Source of the DNA: Salinigranum rubrum
Lineage (GTDB): Archaea > Halobacteriota > Halobacteria > Halobacteriales > Haloferacaceae
Length of the DNA: 64,000 nucleotides
Assembly: GCF_002906575.1 (NCBI RefSeq)
Contig: NZ_CP026309.1
Location: 3,534,001-3,598,000, forward strand
Direction: 5' to 3'
The notes under the pieces are model-generated. The model saw only the letters and a list, made by a program, of their open reading frames with translations. It searched no databases and was not told the DNA's origin. Of this stretch, positions 17,492-26,811 are shown piece by piece. Positions within the stretch are counted from its first letter, which is position 1. Every line of letters begins with the position of its first letter. Made by a program: the position numbers and the translations under genes.

Positions 17492-19360
17492 ATGGCAACC
17501 GGTGGCGGAGTGAGCCTCATCCCCATCGTCGCAGCCATCATCGGTATCGGCGTCATCTCGCAGGTGCTCTCCGACCGGTTCCAAGTCCCGAGCGTCGTCT
17601 TCCTCATCGCGGCCGGCATCACGCTCGGCCCCGAGGTGCTCGGTGTCGTCAACCCGGACGTGTTCGGGAGCGGCCTCTCGGACATCGTCGGCCTCTCGGT
17701 CGCCATCATCGTCTTCGAGGGGGCGTTCCACCTCCGCATCGAGAAGCTCCGGGAGGCACCGGCGGCGACGGTGCGACTCGTCACCGTCGGGGCCGCCATC
17801 GCGCTCGTCGGAACCGCGGCGGCCGTCCACTACCTGCTCGGAGCGGCGTGGCTCGTCGCCTTCCTCATCGGCGCGCTCCTCGTCGCGACGGGGCCGACCG
17901 TCATCGCACCGATCCTCGAAGTCGTCCCGGCGCGCGACCGCGTCGAGGCGGCGCTGGAGACGGAGGGTATCGTCAACGACGTCACCGCCGCCATCCTCGC
18001 GGTCGTCATCTTCGAGGCGCTCATCGCCGAGGAGACGGGCGCCGGCGTCTTCGTGACCCTGTTCGCCGAGCGACTCGGAATCGGGATGCTCGTCGGCGTC
18101 ATCGTCGCCGCCGTCGTCTACTACCTCTTACAGTACGTCGACCTCTCGCCGGGGAACGCCCCGCAGAACGCGCGACTGCTCGTGCTGGCGGGCGCGCTGG
18201 TCGCGTACGGCGCCGCGGACGCCATCGTCACGGAGGCCGGCATCGCCGCCGTCGCCACCGCGGGCGTCCTCCTCGGCAACCTCGACGTTCCCTACGAGCA
18301 CGACATCTCGGAGTTCAAAGGCGACATCACCCTCATCGTCCTCTCGTTCGTCTTCATCGCGCTCGCGGCGCTCTTGCAGTTCTCGACGCTCATTCAACTC
18401 GGCGCTGCCGGTCTCGGGGTGGTGGTGGCCGTCGCGCTCGTCATCCGCCCGGTCGTCGTGTTCGCCTCGTGTATCGGCGACCGCTTTACGACCCCCGAAA
18501 AGTGGTTCATGAGCTTCGTCGGCCCGCGCGGCATCATCCCCGCGTCGGTGGCGACGCTGTTCGCCATCGAACTCCGAGCGCAGGGGCTCACCGAGGCCGC
18601 GGACCTCCTCGTCGGCACCGTCTTCCTCGTCATCCTCATGACCGTCGTCTTCGAGGGAGGCTTCGCCCGACGGATCGCTGAATACCTGGACGTGATTCCA
18701 ATGCGTGTACTCGTCATCGGAGGCGGTAAGGTGGGCCGAACGCTCGCCGAGCGCCTCGAAGACCGCGGAGAGAACGTCGTACTGATCGAGAACAACCGAG
18801 ACACCGTCGAGACCGCCCGCAACGAGAGCTTCGCCGTCCACTTCGGCGACGGCACCGACACCGACGTCCTCCGCTCCGCGGGCGCGGAGAAGGCGAAGGT
18901 GGTCGTCGCCGCCACCGGCGACGACGACGTGAACCTCCTCGTCGCACAGCTGTCGAACTCGAAGTTCGCGCCCGAGACAATCCTCGCGCGCGTCAACAAC
19001 CCCTCGAACGTCGAGGCGTTCGAGGAACTCGGGGTGCGGACCATCTCGACGACGCTCGCGACGGCGCAGGCGCTCGACAACTACATCGAGCGCCCCGCGA
19101 TGATGAACTGGATGGGCGAAATCGGCCGCTCCGGCGACGTCCAGGAGGTGGAACTCACGGCCGACGAACTCATCGGGATGACCATCGAGGAGATCAGCGA
19201 CGAACTCCCCGACGGCGTGCTCATCGCGCTCGTCGCCCGCAACGACGACGCGCGCGTCCCGGTGGACGACTTCACCGTCGAGTACGGCGACCGTATCACC
19301 ATTCTCGGCGAACGCGAGAACGTCCGCGAGGCGATGACGTTCGTCCACCCCGAGAACTGA
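17492..19360 (+). CDS. Cation:proton antiporter (CPA1/NhaP type) with C-terminal TrkA domains
   Basis: 622 aa. Membrane antiporter domain (about residues 1-395, 12-13 helices) with family motifs ATGPTVIAP, EGIVNDVTAA and FVGPRGIIPASVAT. It is followed by a cytosolic RCK module: TrkA-N (VLVIGGGKVGRTLAERL, nucleotide-binding GxGxxG-like) and TrkA-C (VELTADELIG...DRITILGE). Probably exports Na+ or K+ in exchange for protons under nucleotide or ligand control. A good Shine-Dalgarno GGAGG at 17479-17483 sits 9 bp before ATG 17492. The GTG just upstream is out of frame. Confidence 0.9.
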   Translation: MATGGGVSLIPIVAAIIGIGVISQVLSDRFQVPSVVFLIAAGITLGPEVLGVVNPDVFGSGLSDIVGLSVAIIVFEGAFHLRIEKLREAPAATVRLVTVGAAIALVGTAAAVHYLLGAAWLVAFLIGALLVATGPTVIAPILEVVPARDRVEAALETEGIVNDVTAAILAVVIFEALIAEETGAGVFVTLFAERLGIGMLVGVIVAAVVYYLLQYVDLSPGNAPQNARLLVLAGALVAYGAADAIVTEAGIAAVATAGVLLGNLDVPYEHDISEFKGDITLIVLSFVFIALAALLQFSTLIQLGAAGLGVVVAVALVIRPVVVFASCIGDRFTTPEKWFMSFVGPRGIIPASVATLFAIELRAQGLTEAADLLVGTVFLVILMTVVFEGGFARRIAEYLDVIPMRVLVIGGGKVGRTLAERLEDRGENVVLIENNRDTVETARNESFAVHFGDGTDTDVLRSAGAEKAKVVVAATGDDDVNLLVAQLSNSKFAPETILARVNNPSNVEAFEELGVRTISTTLATAQALDNYIERPAMMNWMGEIGRSGDVQEVELTADELIGMTIEEISDELPDGVLIALVARNDDARVPVDDFTVEYGDRITILGERENVREAMTFVHPEN

Positions 19361-19726
19361 TATCGAGCGAAACCGAGTCGAGTAGTCGAGTTCTCGCGGA
19401 AGCCACACGTCGGGCGGGGCCAGAGGGTCGACGAAGGCCGAGAGAACCGTGTTCGGGACGAGTGAGCTACCGAGCGAGCGTGTTCCGTGAGTGAAACGGT
19501 GCATCCGGGAAGGACTGGTACGTAGACCGCACGGGGCACGGTCGAATCTCCGCTCGTCGGGTGATGCGCTCTCCGCTCGTCTCGACGCCTTCGAGGTCCG
19601 CGAGTCTCACCACACGACACGTCGCTGTCCGCACTGTTCCGAACGCGTTCGCAGCAAGCAGTGCGGGGGGAGTTCGAAGTCGGCGTTGACCCCCGAGGTC
19701 GGAGGCGAGAGAACACGGGAGAACGA
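19361..19726. other. Gene-free intergenic region
   Basis: 366 bp between the antiporter and a small membrane protein. Open frames are Arg/Ser-rich and show no conserved motif. I see no RNA gene, clear promoter or strong repeat. Confidence 0.45.
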
Positions 19727-19903
19727 CTACGACTGCGACCGGGCCCAGCGGACGAAGACGGCCCAGTAGCCGACGACGAGCCCGCCGAGGAGGAGCCAGA
19801 CGGGGTCGCCCAGCGCGGGTTGGCCGACGAGGCCGGCCTCGACGGCCGCCATCCCGACACCCGCGAGGGCGGCCGCCACTCCGACGGCGACGAGACGCTT
19901 CAT
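19727..19903 (-). CDS. Small membrane protein
   Basis: 58 aa: basic start MKRLVAVG, then two hydrophobic helices (about 4-26 and 32-52) and a basic end VRWARSQS. ATG 19903 is used. No family recognised. It diverges from the AOR gene across about 100 bp. Confidence 0.5.
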   Translation of the reverse strand: MKRLVAVGVAAALAGVGMAAVEAGLVGQPALGDPVWLLLGGLVVGYWAVFVRWARSQS

Positions 19904-20007
19904 GCCCGCCTGATTGTGCACTTGCCGACATATTCGTACCGGTTCACGACGAACGGAGGGTGGAAGCACGACGCCACCTTTATCGCCCGCTCCCGACAAC
20001 TGAAACC

Positions 20008-21696
20008 ATGCGCCACGCCAAGGGCCCACTCCTCTCGATCGACCTCACAGACCGAACGACGAGCGAGGCGGATATCACCGACGTGCTCGCGTCGTTCATC
20101 GGCGGGCGGGGCGTCGGAACGAAACTCGCCCACGACCGCGTTCCGTTCGACGCCGACCCCCTGGGTGAAGAGAACCGACTGTACTTCACCACGGGGCCGA
20201 TGCAGCACTCGCAGATGTCCTTTACCGGGCGGATGAACGCGACGGCGGTCTCCCCGCTGACGGACGGGCTGTTCTCGTCGAACGCCGGCGGCTTCATGTC
20301 GCGGAACTTCACCGCGACGGGCTACGGTGCCGTCGAACTCCGCGGTGCGAGCGACGAACTCCTCGCGCTTCACGTCACCGACGAGGGCGTGGAGTTCGAA
20401 CCCGTCCCCGACCTCGCGGGCGCGACGACCTCCGAGACGGTCGAGTACGTCGAGGAGTCACAGGGTCTCGAAGCGGAACACGTCGCCAACATCGGCCCCG
20501 CGGGCGAGAACGAGGTCCGCTTCGCGTCCATCATGACCTCCGAGTCTCGGGCGTTCGGCCGCGGCGGCCTCGGTGCCGTGCTGGGTGCGAAGGGCGTGAA
20601 ACTCATCACGTTCGACGGGGACTCGACCCAAGAGGTCGACATCCCGCCGATCCAGATGGACGTCCACCGCGAGGCCGCCACGGACGACCACATCATGAAG
20701 CGACAGGGCACCACCTCCGTCACGGACCTCGGCAACGAGGTGAGCGCCCTCCCCACGAGATACTTCTCGGAACTGCAGTTCGAGGGCGTCGAGGGGATCA
20801 ACGGCGACAGAGTGGAGGAGAAGAAGTTCAAGAAGGGGACCTGCTCGGCGTGTGCGTTCGCGTGCAAGCTCCCGACGAAGGACGAAGAACGGGGTGTCGA
20901 GACCGAAGGGCCGGAGTTCGAGACGGTGATGTCGTTCGGGTCGAACTGTGCGGTCGACGACATCGTCGACGTGATGCAGTCGAACGAACTCTGCGACCAA
21001 CTCGGGATGGACACCATCTCCGCCGGGGACACGGTCGCGGCGTACCTCGCGAGCGAGGACGAGTTCGGCAACGTCGAACTCGTCCACGAGACCGTGGAGA
21101 AGATCGCCCACCGCGAGGGCGTGGGCGACCTCCTCGCCGAGGGCGTCGCCCGCTGTCACGAGGAACTCGGGGTGGAGAACTGGAGCGTCAAGGGGCTGGA
21201 GTTCCCCGGCCACGACGGTCGGACGCTTCAGGGTCAGGGCCTCTCGTTCGCCGTCGCGAACCGCGGCGCGGACCACATGTACGCCACCTTCTACGCGCTC
21301 GAATACCCGCTGGTCGACAAGGACCAGGCGATGGACCCCTCGGGACTCGACGCGAAACCCCAGCGACTCATCGACCGGGAGAACCACCACGCGGTCCTCG
21401 ATTCGGGCGTCGTCTGCAAGTTCTCGCGCGGGTTCGTCACCGACGAGCGCCTCGCGGAACTGCTCGGCGAGGAGTTCGACGACCTGATGGCCGTCGGCTC
21501 GCGCATCGTCGACCTCGAACGTCACTTCAACAATCAGCGGGGACTGGACCGCGACGCCGACACCCTCCCCTACGAACTCCCGGGCATCGAGGAGGCGCTC
21601 GACGACTACTACACGGCCCGCGGGTGGACCGCGGAGGGAACCGTCCCGGACGGACGGCTCGCCGGGTCCGGCGGTGCCGCACCGGCCGACGATTAG
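20008..21696 (+). CDS. Aldehyde:ferredoxin oxidoreductase family protein
   Basis: 562 aa. Tungsten/molybdenum pterin enzyme of the AOR family, which oxidises aldehydes to acids and reduces ferredoxin. The N-terminal pterin-binding domain has FIGGRGVGTKL and GRMNATAVSPLTD. The Fe-S site is C-SA-C-AFA-C-KLP plus a later NCA cysteine. Somewhat shorter than the roughly 600-residue thermophile AORs but with no internal gap evident. Start ATG 20008, preceded by CCTTTATCGCCC near 19977, a plausible box A for a short leader. No accessory gene adjoins it; a molybdopterin guanylyltransferase lies 5 kb away. Confidence 0.88.
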   Translation: MRHAKGPLLSIDLTDRTTSEADITDVLASFIGGRGVGTKLAHDRVPFDADPLGEENRLYFTTGPMQHSQMSFTGRMNATAVSPLTDGLFSSNAGGFMSRNFTATGYGAVELRGASDELLALHVTDEGVEFEPVPDLAGATTSETVEYVEESQGLEAEHVANIGPAGENEVRFASIMTSESRAFGRGGLGAVLGAKGVKLITFDGDSTQEVDIPPIQMDVHREAATDDHIMKRQGTTSVTDLGNEVSALPTRYFSELQFEGVEGINGDRVEEKKFKKGTCSACAFACKLPTKDEERGVETEGPEFETVMSFGSNCAVDDIVDVMQSNELCDQLGMDTISAGDTVAAYLASEDEFGNVELVHETVEKIAHREGVGDLLAEGVARCHEELGVENWSVKGLEFPGHDGRTLQGQGLSFAVANRGADHMYATFYALEYPLVDKDQAMDPSGLDAKPQRLIDRENHHAVLDSGVVCKFSRGFVTDERLAELLGEEFDDLMAVGSRIVDLERHFNNQRGLDRDADTLPYELPGIEEALDDYYTARGWTAEGTVPDGRLAGSGGAAPADD

Positions 21697-21744
21697 GGGA
21701 GAATAGCGTAGAGCCCGCGGAGCGAACACCTCGGTCCGCAGTCG

Positions 21745-22353
21745 TCAGGACCGAATCGACCGCCAGACGGCGCCTGCGGCCGCGACGGTGACGCCGGCGA
21801 CGGCCGTCGCGGCGCCGAACCCTGGCATCGACGTGGACGTCGATGTCGGTGTCGACGTGGACGTCGACTCGGTACCGACGTCGATGCCGCTTCGGGTCAC
21901 CTCTTCGAGGCTCAGGTCGAGGTAGCCGTCGCCGCACGCTTCCTGGTTGCTCACGATGAACTCCTGGTCGGGGCGGACGTTGTCGTTCGAGCGGGAGGCG
22001 AATCCCGTCGCTTCGACCGACTCTTCGGTGTCGTCCCGCTCGTCCGTGAGTGCCAGCTGATACGAGATGATCCGGTCGGCTTCGAGCGAGTCACAGCTGG
22101 CGACGTCGGTGTCGCTCGCGTCGGTTTTCCCCTGGTCGATCACCTGGAGTAAGAGCCCGGTGAAGTCGTCGTTGCCCAGTTTCGACGTATCGTCGGGGAC
22201 GACGAGCGAGGTCGTGATCTCGGCCCCCTCGCTCTGGGCACCCGCGACGCCGGTCGCCGCACCGACTCCGGCGGCGGCCGTCGCCGCCAGTACGCCCCGT
22301 CGCGTCCACTCGTTCGACACTGCGTCGTGACTCTCACGGCACCGGTCGCGCAT
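21745..22353 (-). CDS. Secreted protein with PGF-CTERM-type anchor
   Basis: 202 aa. The Tat-like signal WTRRGVLAATAAAG at residues 17-30 is followed by an Ala/Gly cleavage region. The mature domain, about residues 35-155, contains five cysteines. A Ser/Thr linker leads to PGFGAATAVAGVTVAAAGAVW, the tripartite signal (PGF, hydrophobic helix, Arg) recognised by archaeosortase A in haloarchaea. It is probably anchored to a cell-surface lipid after processing. Function of the mature domain unknown. ATG 22353 used. Confidence 0.75.
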   Translation of the reverse strand: MRDRCRESHDAVSNEWTRRGVLAATAAAGVGAATGVAGAQSEGAEITTSLVVPDDTSKLGNDDFTGLLLQVIDQGKTDASDTDVASCDSLEADRIISYQLALTDERDDTEESVEATGFASRSNDNVRPDQEFIVSNQEACGDGYLDLSLEEVTRSGIDVGTESTSTSTPTSTSTSMPGFGAATAVAGVTVAAAGAVWRSIRS

Positions 22354-22519
22354 GCGTGATGAGTAGCGACTCCGTCCAAAGCAACTGCTGCTTGCACACC
22401 AAAGAGGAGACCACACGTCGGCGGTGGGCGACGCTCGATGGCCGGAGACGCCGGTGAATCTCTCGTTAATTGGTGTAACAGCCGACTAATAATCCCGGTG
22501 GGGGCGCTCACGAACGTGA

Positions 22520-23935
22520 ATGCGACTCATTCAGATCCACGTCCCGAACGACGACCTCCCCGCCGTCAGAGGGGCGCTCTCGGAGGGCGACGTCGACCAC
22601 GTCCTCGTCGACGAAGCCGGGCCCGACGAGGGGGTCCTCGCCCAGATTCCGGTCCCCTCCGGGGCCGTCGACGCGGTGCTCGAAACCCTGTACGACGCAG
22701 GGCTCGATGAGTCGACCTACACCGTGGTGACGGACGCCGATCGAACGACGGTGTCGAACGTCGACGAGTTGACCGAGCGGTACGTCGAAGGCCCGCGCGG
22801 GAGTGCCGCCATCTCCCACCCCGAGATACGCGAGCGGGCGAGCGACCTCAAGCCGGAGACGGCGACGTATATCGCGTTCGCCGCGTTGAGCGCCATCGTC
22901 GCCGTCGGCGGCCTCCTGCTCAACTCGGCAATCGTCATCGTCGGGGCGATGGTGATCGCCCCGTTCGCCGGTTCGACGCTCTCTGCGAGCGTCGGTGCGG
23001 TCATCAGCGACCGCGAGATGGTCGTCGACAGCTTCACGTCACAGGCGGTCGGCCTCGTCATCGCGCTGGGCGGTGCGGTGCTGATGGGCGTCACCCTCCA
23101 GCGAACCGGCTTCGTCCCGGCGTCGCTCGTCGTCAGCCGGATCGACCAGGTCGCCGCCTTCGCCACGCCGAACCTGCTAACGCTGATCATCGCTGTCGCC
23201 GCCGGGTTCGCCGGCGCGCTCGCGCTGGCGACCGACCTGCCGGTGTCCATCGCCGGCGTCGCCGTCGCCGCCGCCATCGTCCCCGCCGCGGCGACGGCCG
23301 GCATCAGCATCGTCTGGGGGCAGCCGCTCATGCTCGCCGGCGCGGTCGTTCTCCTCTTGATGAACATCGTCTTCATCAACCTCGCCGCGTACATCGGCCT
23401 CGTCTCGCTCGGCTACCGGTCGTCGATCCTCGGAAGCCTCCGCGAGAACGTGTCCGTCTCCGCTCGAACCGGCGCGTACGCGCTCATACTCGTGGTGTTC
23501 CTCGTGCTCGTCGTCGTCACCGTCGCCGCGACGAGCCAGCACATCGCGTTCGAGCGGGCGGTCAACGAGGACGTCGAGTCGGTCATCGGCTCCGACCAGT
23601 ACGCCTCGCTCGAACTCATCAGCGTCGAGACGGGCTACAGCGACGGGAACCTGTTCGGGCGGGCCGAGTCCGTGACGGTCACGGTGAGTCGCTCGTCCAG
23701 CGACGCGGAGTACGAGGCGCTCGCAGAGCGGTTGCGGACGCGAATCACCGAGGACACGGGACGGCCGGTCACGGTGAGCGTCCGGTTCGTCGACTACCAG
23801 CAGTCGACGCCGACGACGACCGCCGCACAGCCGGAACTGTTCACCCGACTCGTGCAGGAGCTCCGCGAGTTGCGCGCGGCACTCGGTCGAGCGTTCGGCT
23901 CTGCGGCCGTCTGTCCGTCCACCGGAGCCTGCTGA
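22520..23935 (+). CDS. DUF389 / TIGR00341 family membrane protein
   Basis: 471 aa. An N-terminal soluble ACT-like part (about 1-100) leads into about six helices, including the family hallmark AIVIVGAMVIAPFAGS and VAAAIVPAAATAGIS. The C-terminal portion after about 330 is soluble (VTVTVSRSSSDAEYEAL). The family is conserved but of unknown function; transport is suspected from topology. Start ATG 22520 (MRLIQIHVP). Confidence 0.85.
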   Translation: MRLIQIHVPNDDLPAVRGALSEGDVDHVLVDEAGPDEGVLAQIPVPSGAVDAVLETLYDAGLDESTYTVVTDADRTTVSNVDELTERYVEGPRGSAAISHPEIRERASDLKPETATYIAFAALSAIVAVGGLLLNSAIVIVGAMVIAPFAGSTLSASVGAVISDREMVVDSFTSQAVGLVIALGGAVLMGVTLQRTGFVPASLVVSRIDQVAAFATPNLLTLIIAVAAGFAGALALATDLPVSIAGVAVAAAIVPAAATAGISIVWGQPLMLAGAVVLLLMNIVFINLAAYIGLVSLGYRSSILGSLRENVSVSARTGAYALILVVFLVLVVVTVAATSQHIAFERAVNEDVESVIGSDQYASLELISVETGYSDGNLFGRAESVTVTVSRSSSDAEYEALAERLRTRITEDTGRPVTVSVRFVDYQQSTPTTTAAQPELFTRLVQELRELRAALGRAFGSAAVCPSTGAC

Positions 23936-23988
23936 GGACCGACCGCAGGCTCGTCGACGTGGTCGGGAGCCCCGCTCGAGTCTCACTC

Positions 23989-24110
23989 CCGCGCGAACTC
24001 CACCGCCGCGCCCTCCCACGACGACCGTTTACCCGCTCCCTCGCTCCGCTCGGTCGCTCCAAAAGCTCGGCCAAAATACCGCTACCGCGCGAACTCCACC
24101 GCCGCGCCCT
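23989..24110 (-). repeat. Echo of the thiolase 3' end (26-bp direct repeats)
   Basis: The last coding bases of the thiolase (24085-24110) recur exactly at 23989-24014, 96 bp downstream of the gene end. The 70 bp between them contain GCTCCCTCGCTCCGCTCGG-type low-complexity DNA. In the distal copy the frame would end ...FARE-stop instead of ...FAR-stop, so it may preserve the ancestral 3' end. Confidence 0.65.
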
Positions 24111-25215
24111 GTCCGAAGCCGACACAGAGCGTCGCCAACCCTCGCGAAGCCCCTCGCTTCCGCATCTCGTGGACGAGCGTCACCGGGAGTCGAGCCCCGG
24201 AGGCACCGAGCGGGTGCCCGATGGCGATTGCGCCGCCGTTGACGTTGAATCTCTCCGCCTCGATGCCGAGTTCGCGGCGGCAGTAGATGGTTTGAGAGGC
24301 GAACGCCTCGTTCAGTTCGACGAGGTCGTAGTCGTCGATGTCCCGGCCGGCCCGCTCTAGGAGCCCGCGCGTCGCCGGGACGGGCCCGATACCCATCACC
24401 GTCGGGTCGACGCCGGCGACGTGGTTCGTCCCGACCCGGGCGAGGACGTCGAGGCCGTAGTCGGCGGCGAACGACTCGCTCGTGACGAGAACGAGCGCCG
24501 CGCCGTCCGATATCTGCGAGGCGTTCCCCGCCGTCACCGTTCCCCCCCCGCTGAAGGCCGGCGGGAGCTTCGAGAGCCCCTCCAGCGAGGTGTCGCGCCG
24601 GATTCCCTCGTCCGCAGTGACCGTCCCCGCCCCGACTTCGACGGGGACGAGTTCGTCGTCGAACCGGCCCGAGTCGGTCGCGTCGGCGGCCCGCTGCTGC
24701 GACCGGAGGGCGTACTCGTCCTGCGCCTCCCGGGAGACGTCGTACACCTCGGCGACCTTCTCGGCCGTCGCGCCCATCTCCAGGTCGGCGAGGTCGTACT
24801 CGCTCGCCAGCCGCGGGTGGAGTTCGTCGTACGGCATCGACGAGAGGGGGACGCGCGACATGCTCTCGACGCCGCCGGCGACGACACAGTCGCGGTTCCC
24901 CGCCGCGACGGCGTCCGCGGCGGAGATGACCGCCTGCATCGACGACGCACACCAGCGGTTGATGGTCGTCGCGGGCGTCCCCTCGCCCAGTTCCGACAGA
25001 AGCGCGACGACGCGGGCGACGTTGGCGTCCTGTTCCCCGCGCTGCTGGGCACAGCCCCACATGAGGTCGTCGACGACGGCGGGGTCCAAGCCGGTGACGT
25101 CGAGGAGGTGGTCGACGAGAGTCGTCGAGAGGTCCTCGCTCCTGACCTCCGAGAGGACACCACCGTCTTTTCCCTGCGGGGTTCGGTAGGCGGCCGCGAC
25201 GACGGGCGTTGACAT
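24082..25215 (-). CDS. Thiolase (acetyl-CoA C-acyltransferase type)
   Basis: 377 aa. Catalyses thiolytic cleavage of 3-ketoacyl-CoA or its reverse. The nucleophilic Cys is in [11 protein letters not shown] (about residue 89), the active-site His in [16 protein letters not shown], and the second Cys in [10 protein letters not shown]. The N-terminus [16 protein letters not shown] is standard. Likely acts in fatty-acid beta-oxidation; no partner gene is beside it, though an enoyl-CoA hydratase is at 52.9 kb. The stop codon lies exactly at the boundary of a duplicated 3' end. Confidence 0.9.
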   Translation of the reverse strand: MSTPVVAAAYRTPQGKDGGVLSEVRSEDLSTTLVDHLLDVTGLDPAVVDDLMWGCAQQRGEQDANVARVVALLSELGEGTPATTINRWCASSMQAVISAADAVAAGNRDCVVAGGVESMSRVPLSSMPYDELHPRLASEYDLADLEMGATAEKVAEVYDVSREAQDEYALRSQQRAADATDSGRFDDELVPVEVGAGTVTADEGIRRDTSLEGLSKLPPAFSGGGTVTAGNASQISDGAALVLVTSESFAADYGLDVLARVGTNHVAGVDPTVMGIGPVPATRGLLERAGRDIDDYDLVELNEAFASQTIYCRRELGIEAERFNVNGGAIAIGHPLGASGARLPVTLVHEMRKRGASRGLATLCVGFGQGAAVEFAR

Positions 25216-25342
25216 ACCGAAGTGTCGACGGTCGGCGCGTATAAATCCGGGCGGCGACCGCTCGACCGTCGCCTGATCGAACGCCGACGACGGCGACTGT
25301 GCCGTCACAAGGCACTTGCCTTCGGCCGGTGAGGCCGCCCGT

Positions 25343-25942
25343 ATGCCCCTGCCCTCCATCCTGACGCGACGCCGACTCCTCGCCGGGGTCGGGGCCGTCG
25401 CGCTCGCCGGGTGTCTCGGCGACGACAACGACGGGTCGGAGCCGGCGACGGCGTCGTCGACAGCGACGAATCCGGCGGTCACGGCGACGGCGACCACGGA
25501 GTCGCGGTCCACGACGGCCGTCCCGTCCTGTGCAGTCGACGCCGACCTCCCGACGACCGAATTCGGCCCGCCGTATCCGCCGCTCGGGGCCGTCGACTCG
25601 CCGGCGCTGGCTGTCGATTTCGCGCTCGAATTCGAGGAGGCGCTCCAGCGGAACCGCGTCCGGATACTCGAACCGGCCATCTCGTACGTCAGACTCGATT
25701 CGGACGAGTCGACCGACGTCCGGTCGGTGGAACGGGGATTCCTCGTCGGTGCGCGCGTCGAGTTGACGTACGGCAACGAGGTCCATACGAGCAGCGGAAC
25801 GGCGACCGGGTTTCAGAAGCGGCACGTGGCGACGGCCGCGTACTTCGTCGGCGACCGGGCGCTCCGGGTCGGGACGGCGGAACTCGCGGTCGTCGACCCG
25901 CGGGACGCGGCAGATGGGGAAACCGTCGCCTGCGGGGAATAA
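25343..25942 (+). CDS. Lipoprotein, conserved haloarchaeal
   Basis: 199 aa. Tat-type signal TRRRLLAGVGAVALAGC with lipobox Cys25, then a Thr/Ala-rich linker (to about 60) and a mature domain with two cysteines (PSCAVDADL and the terminal VACGE) that could form a disulfide. Function unknown. ATG 25343 used. It diverges from the thiolase gene. Confidence 0.7.
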   Translation: MPLPSILTRRRLLAGVGAVALAGCLGDDNDGSEPATASSTATNPAVTATATTESRSTTAVPSCAVDADLPTTEFGPPYPPLGAVDSPALAVDFALEFEEALQRNRVRILEPAISYVRLDSDESTDVRSVERGFLVGARVELTYGNEVHTSSGTATGFQKRHVATAAYFVGDRALRVGTAELAVVDPRDAADGETVACGE

Positions 25943-26104
25943 GCGGTCCCGGAGTCTCGTCGCGGGCGTCTCGGCCGCAGAACAGTTCGGGCGCGACGTC
26001 GGCAGAAGCGTGCCGTCGCCGGTCGACTCGCGACGTGGTGAGGTCGTCGCTGTCGGACGCGTCGTTGTCGGGCGTCCCGGTCGATTCGGACGGCGCGTCG
26101 GTGG

Positions 26105-26809
26105 TCATGATCGTCGGCTGTTCGGTCGCATCCCGCCGTCTCCCGGCGGCAGTTCGTCCGCGGGGCCGCGGGGAGCACCGCGAGCGAGAATCTCCTCGGC
26201 GCGGGCGAGGTCGGCGCGCGTGTCGACGTCCAGAAGTCGCTCGATGCCGACGGTGGCGGCGACGTGGCGCTCGGGGATGACGACCGGCGCGAGCGACTCG
26301 ACGACGTCGCGGAGGTTGCCGCCGGTGTCGAGTGCCTCGGTCGCCGCGGCGGCGGCGGCGCGGACGTTGACCGCCGTCGGGAACGGTTGCGTCCGGCCCC
26401 CGGTTCGGATGACGACGCCGGCGGTCGTCGACTGCTCGACCCGGTCGAGCAGGTGACCGAGGAACGCCGACGGGACGAGCGGGAGGTCACACGCCGTGAC
26501 GACGGCTGTGAGCCGCTCGGTCTCGCGGAGCGCCGTCCGGAGGCCGGCGACCGGGCCGAGGCCGTCGATGGGGTCGACGACGAACGAGACGCTCTCTCCC
26601 GCGAGCGCGGACTCGAACGCGGGACGCTGGTCCGCCCGACAGCTCACGATGACCTCGTCGACGACGGGCGAGACTGCCTCGACGGCGCGGGTGAGGAGTG
26701 GCCGTCCACCGAGTGGGGCGAGCGCCTTGTCGCCGTCCGCGAAGCGCGTCGACCGGCCGCCGGCGAGGACGATGCCGGCCCGTCCCGTGTCCGCCTTTAT
26801 CGCCGACAT
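26105..26809 (-). CDS. mobA: Molybdenum cofactor guanylyltransferase MobA
   Basis: 234 aa. Attaches GMP to molybdopterin to make the bis-MGD cofactor used by enzymes such as the adjacent NasA. The nucleotidyltransferase signature GIVLAGGRSTRFADGDKAL sits at residues 12-30, with metal-binding Asp in VTACDLPLV. Start ATG 26809, two bases after the nasA stop, so clearly an operon. At the far end its stop overlaps a possible new start (ATGA) of an acidic Ser/Thr-rich frame that soon loses coding character. Confidence 0.85.
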   Translation of the reverse strand: MSAIKADTGRAGIVLAGGRSTRFADGDKALAPLGGRPLLTRAVEAVSPVVDEVIVSCRADQRPAFESALAGESVSFVVDPIDGLGPVAGLRTALRETERLTAVVTACDLPLVPSAFLGHLLDRVEQSTTAGVVIRTGGRTQPFPTAVNVRAAAAAATEALDTGGNLRDVVESLAPVVIPERHVAATVGIERLLDVDTRADLARAEEILARGAPRGPADELPPGDGGMRPNSRRS

Positions 26810-26811
26810 CG

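Noticed and set aside
19467-19931. Long minus-strand frame near 19.5-19.9 kb
   Set aside because: Almost entirely Arg/Gly/Pro; overlaps the 58-aa membrane protein in another frame. Judged non-coding.
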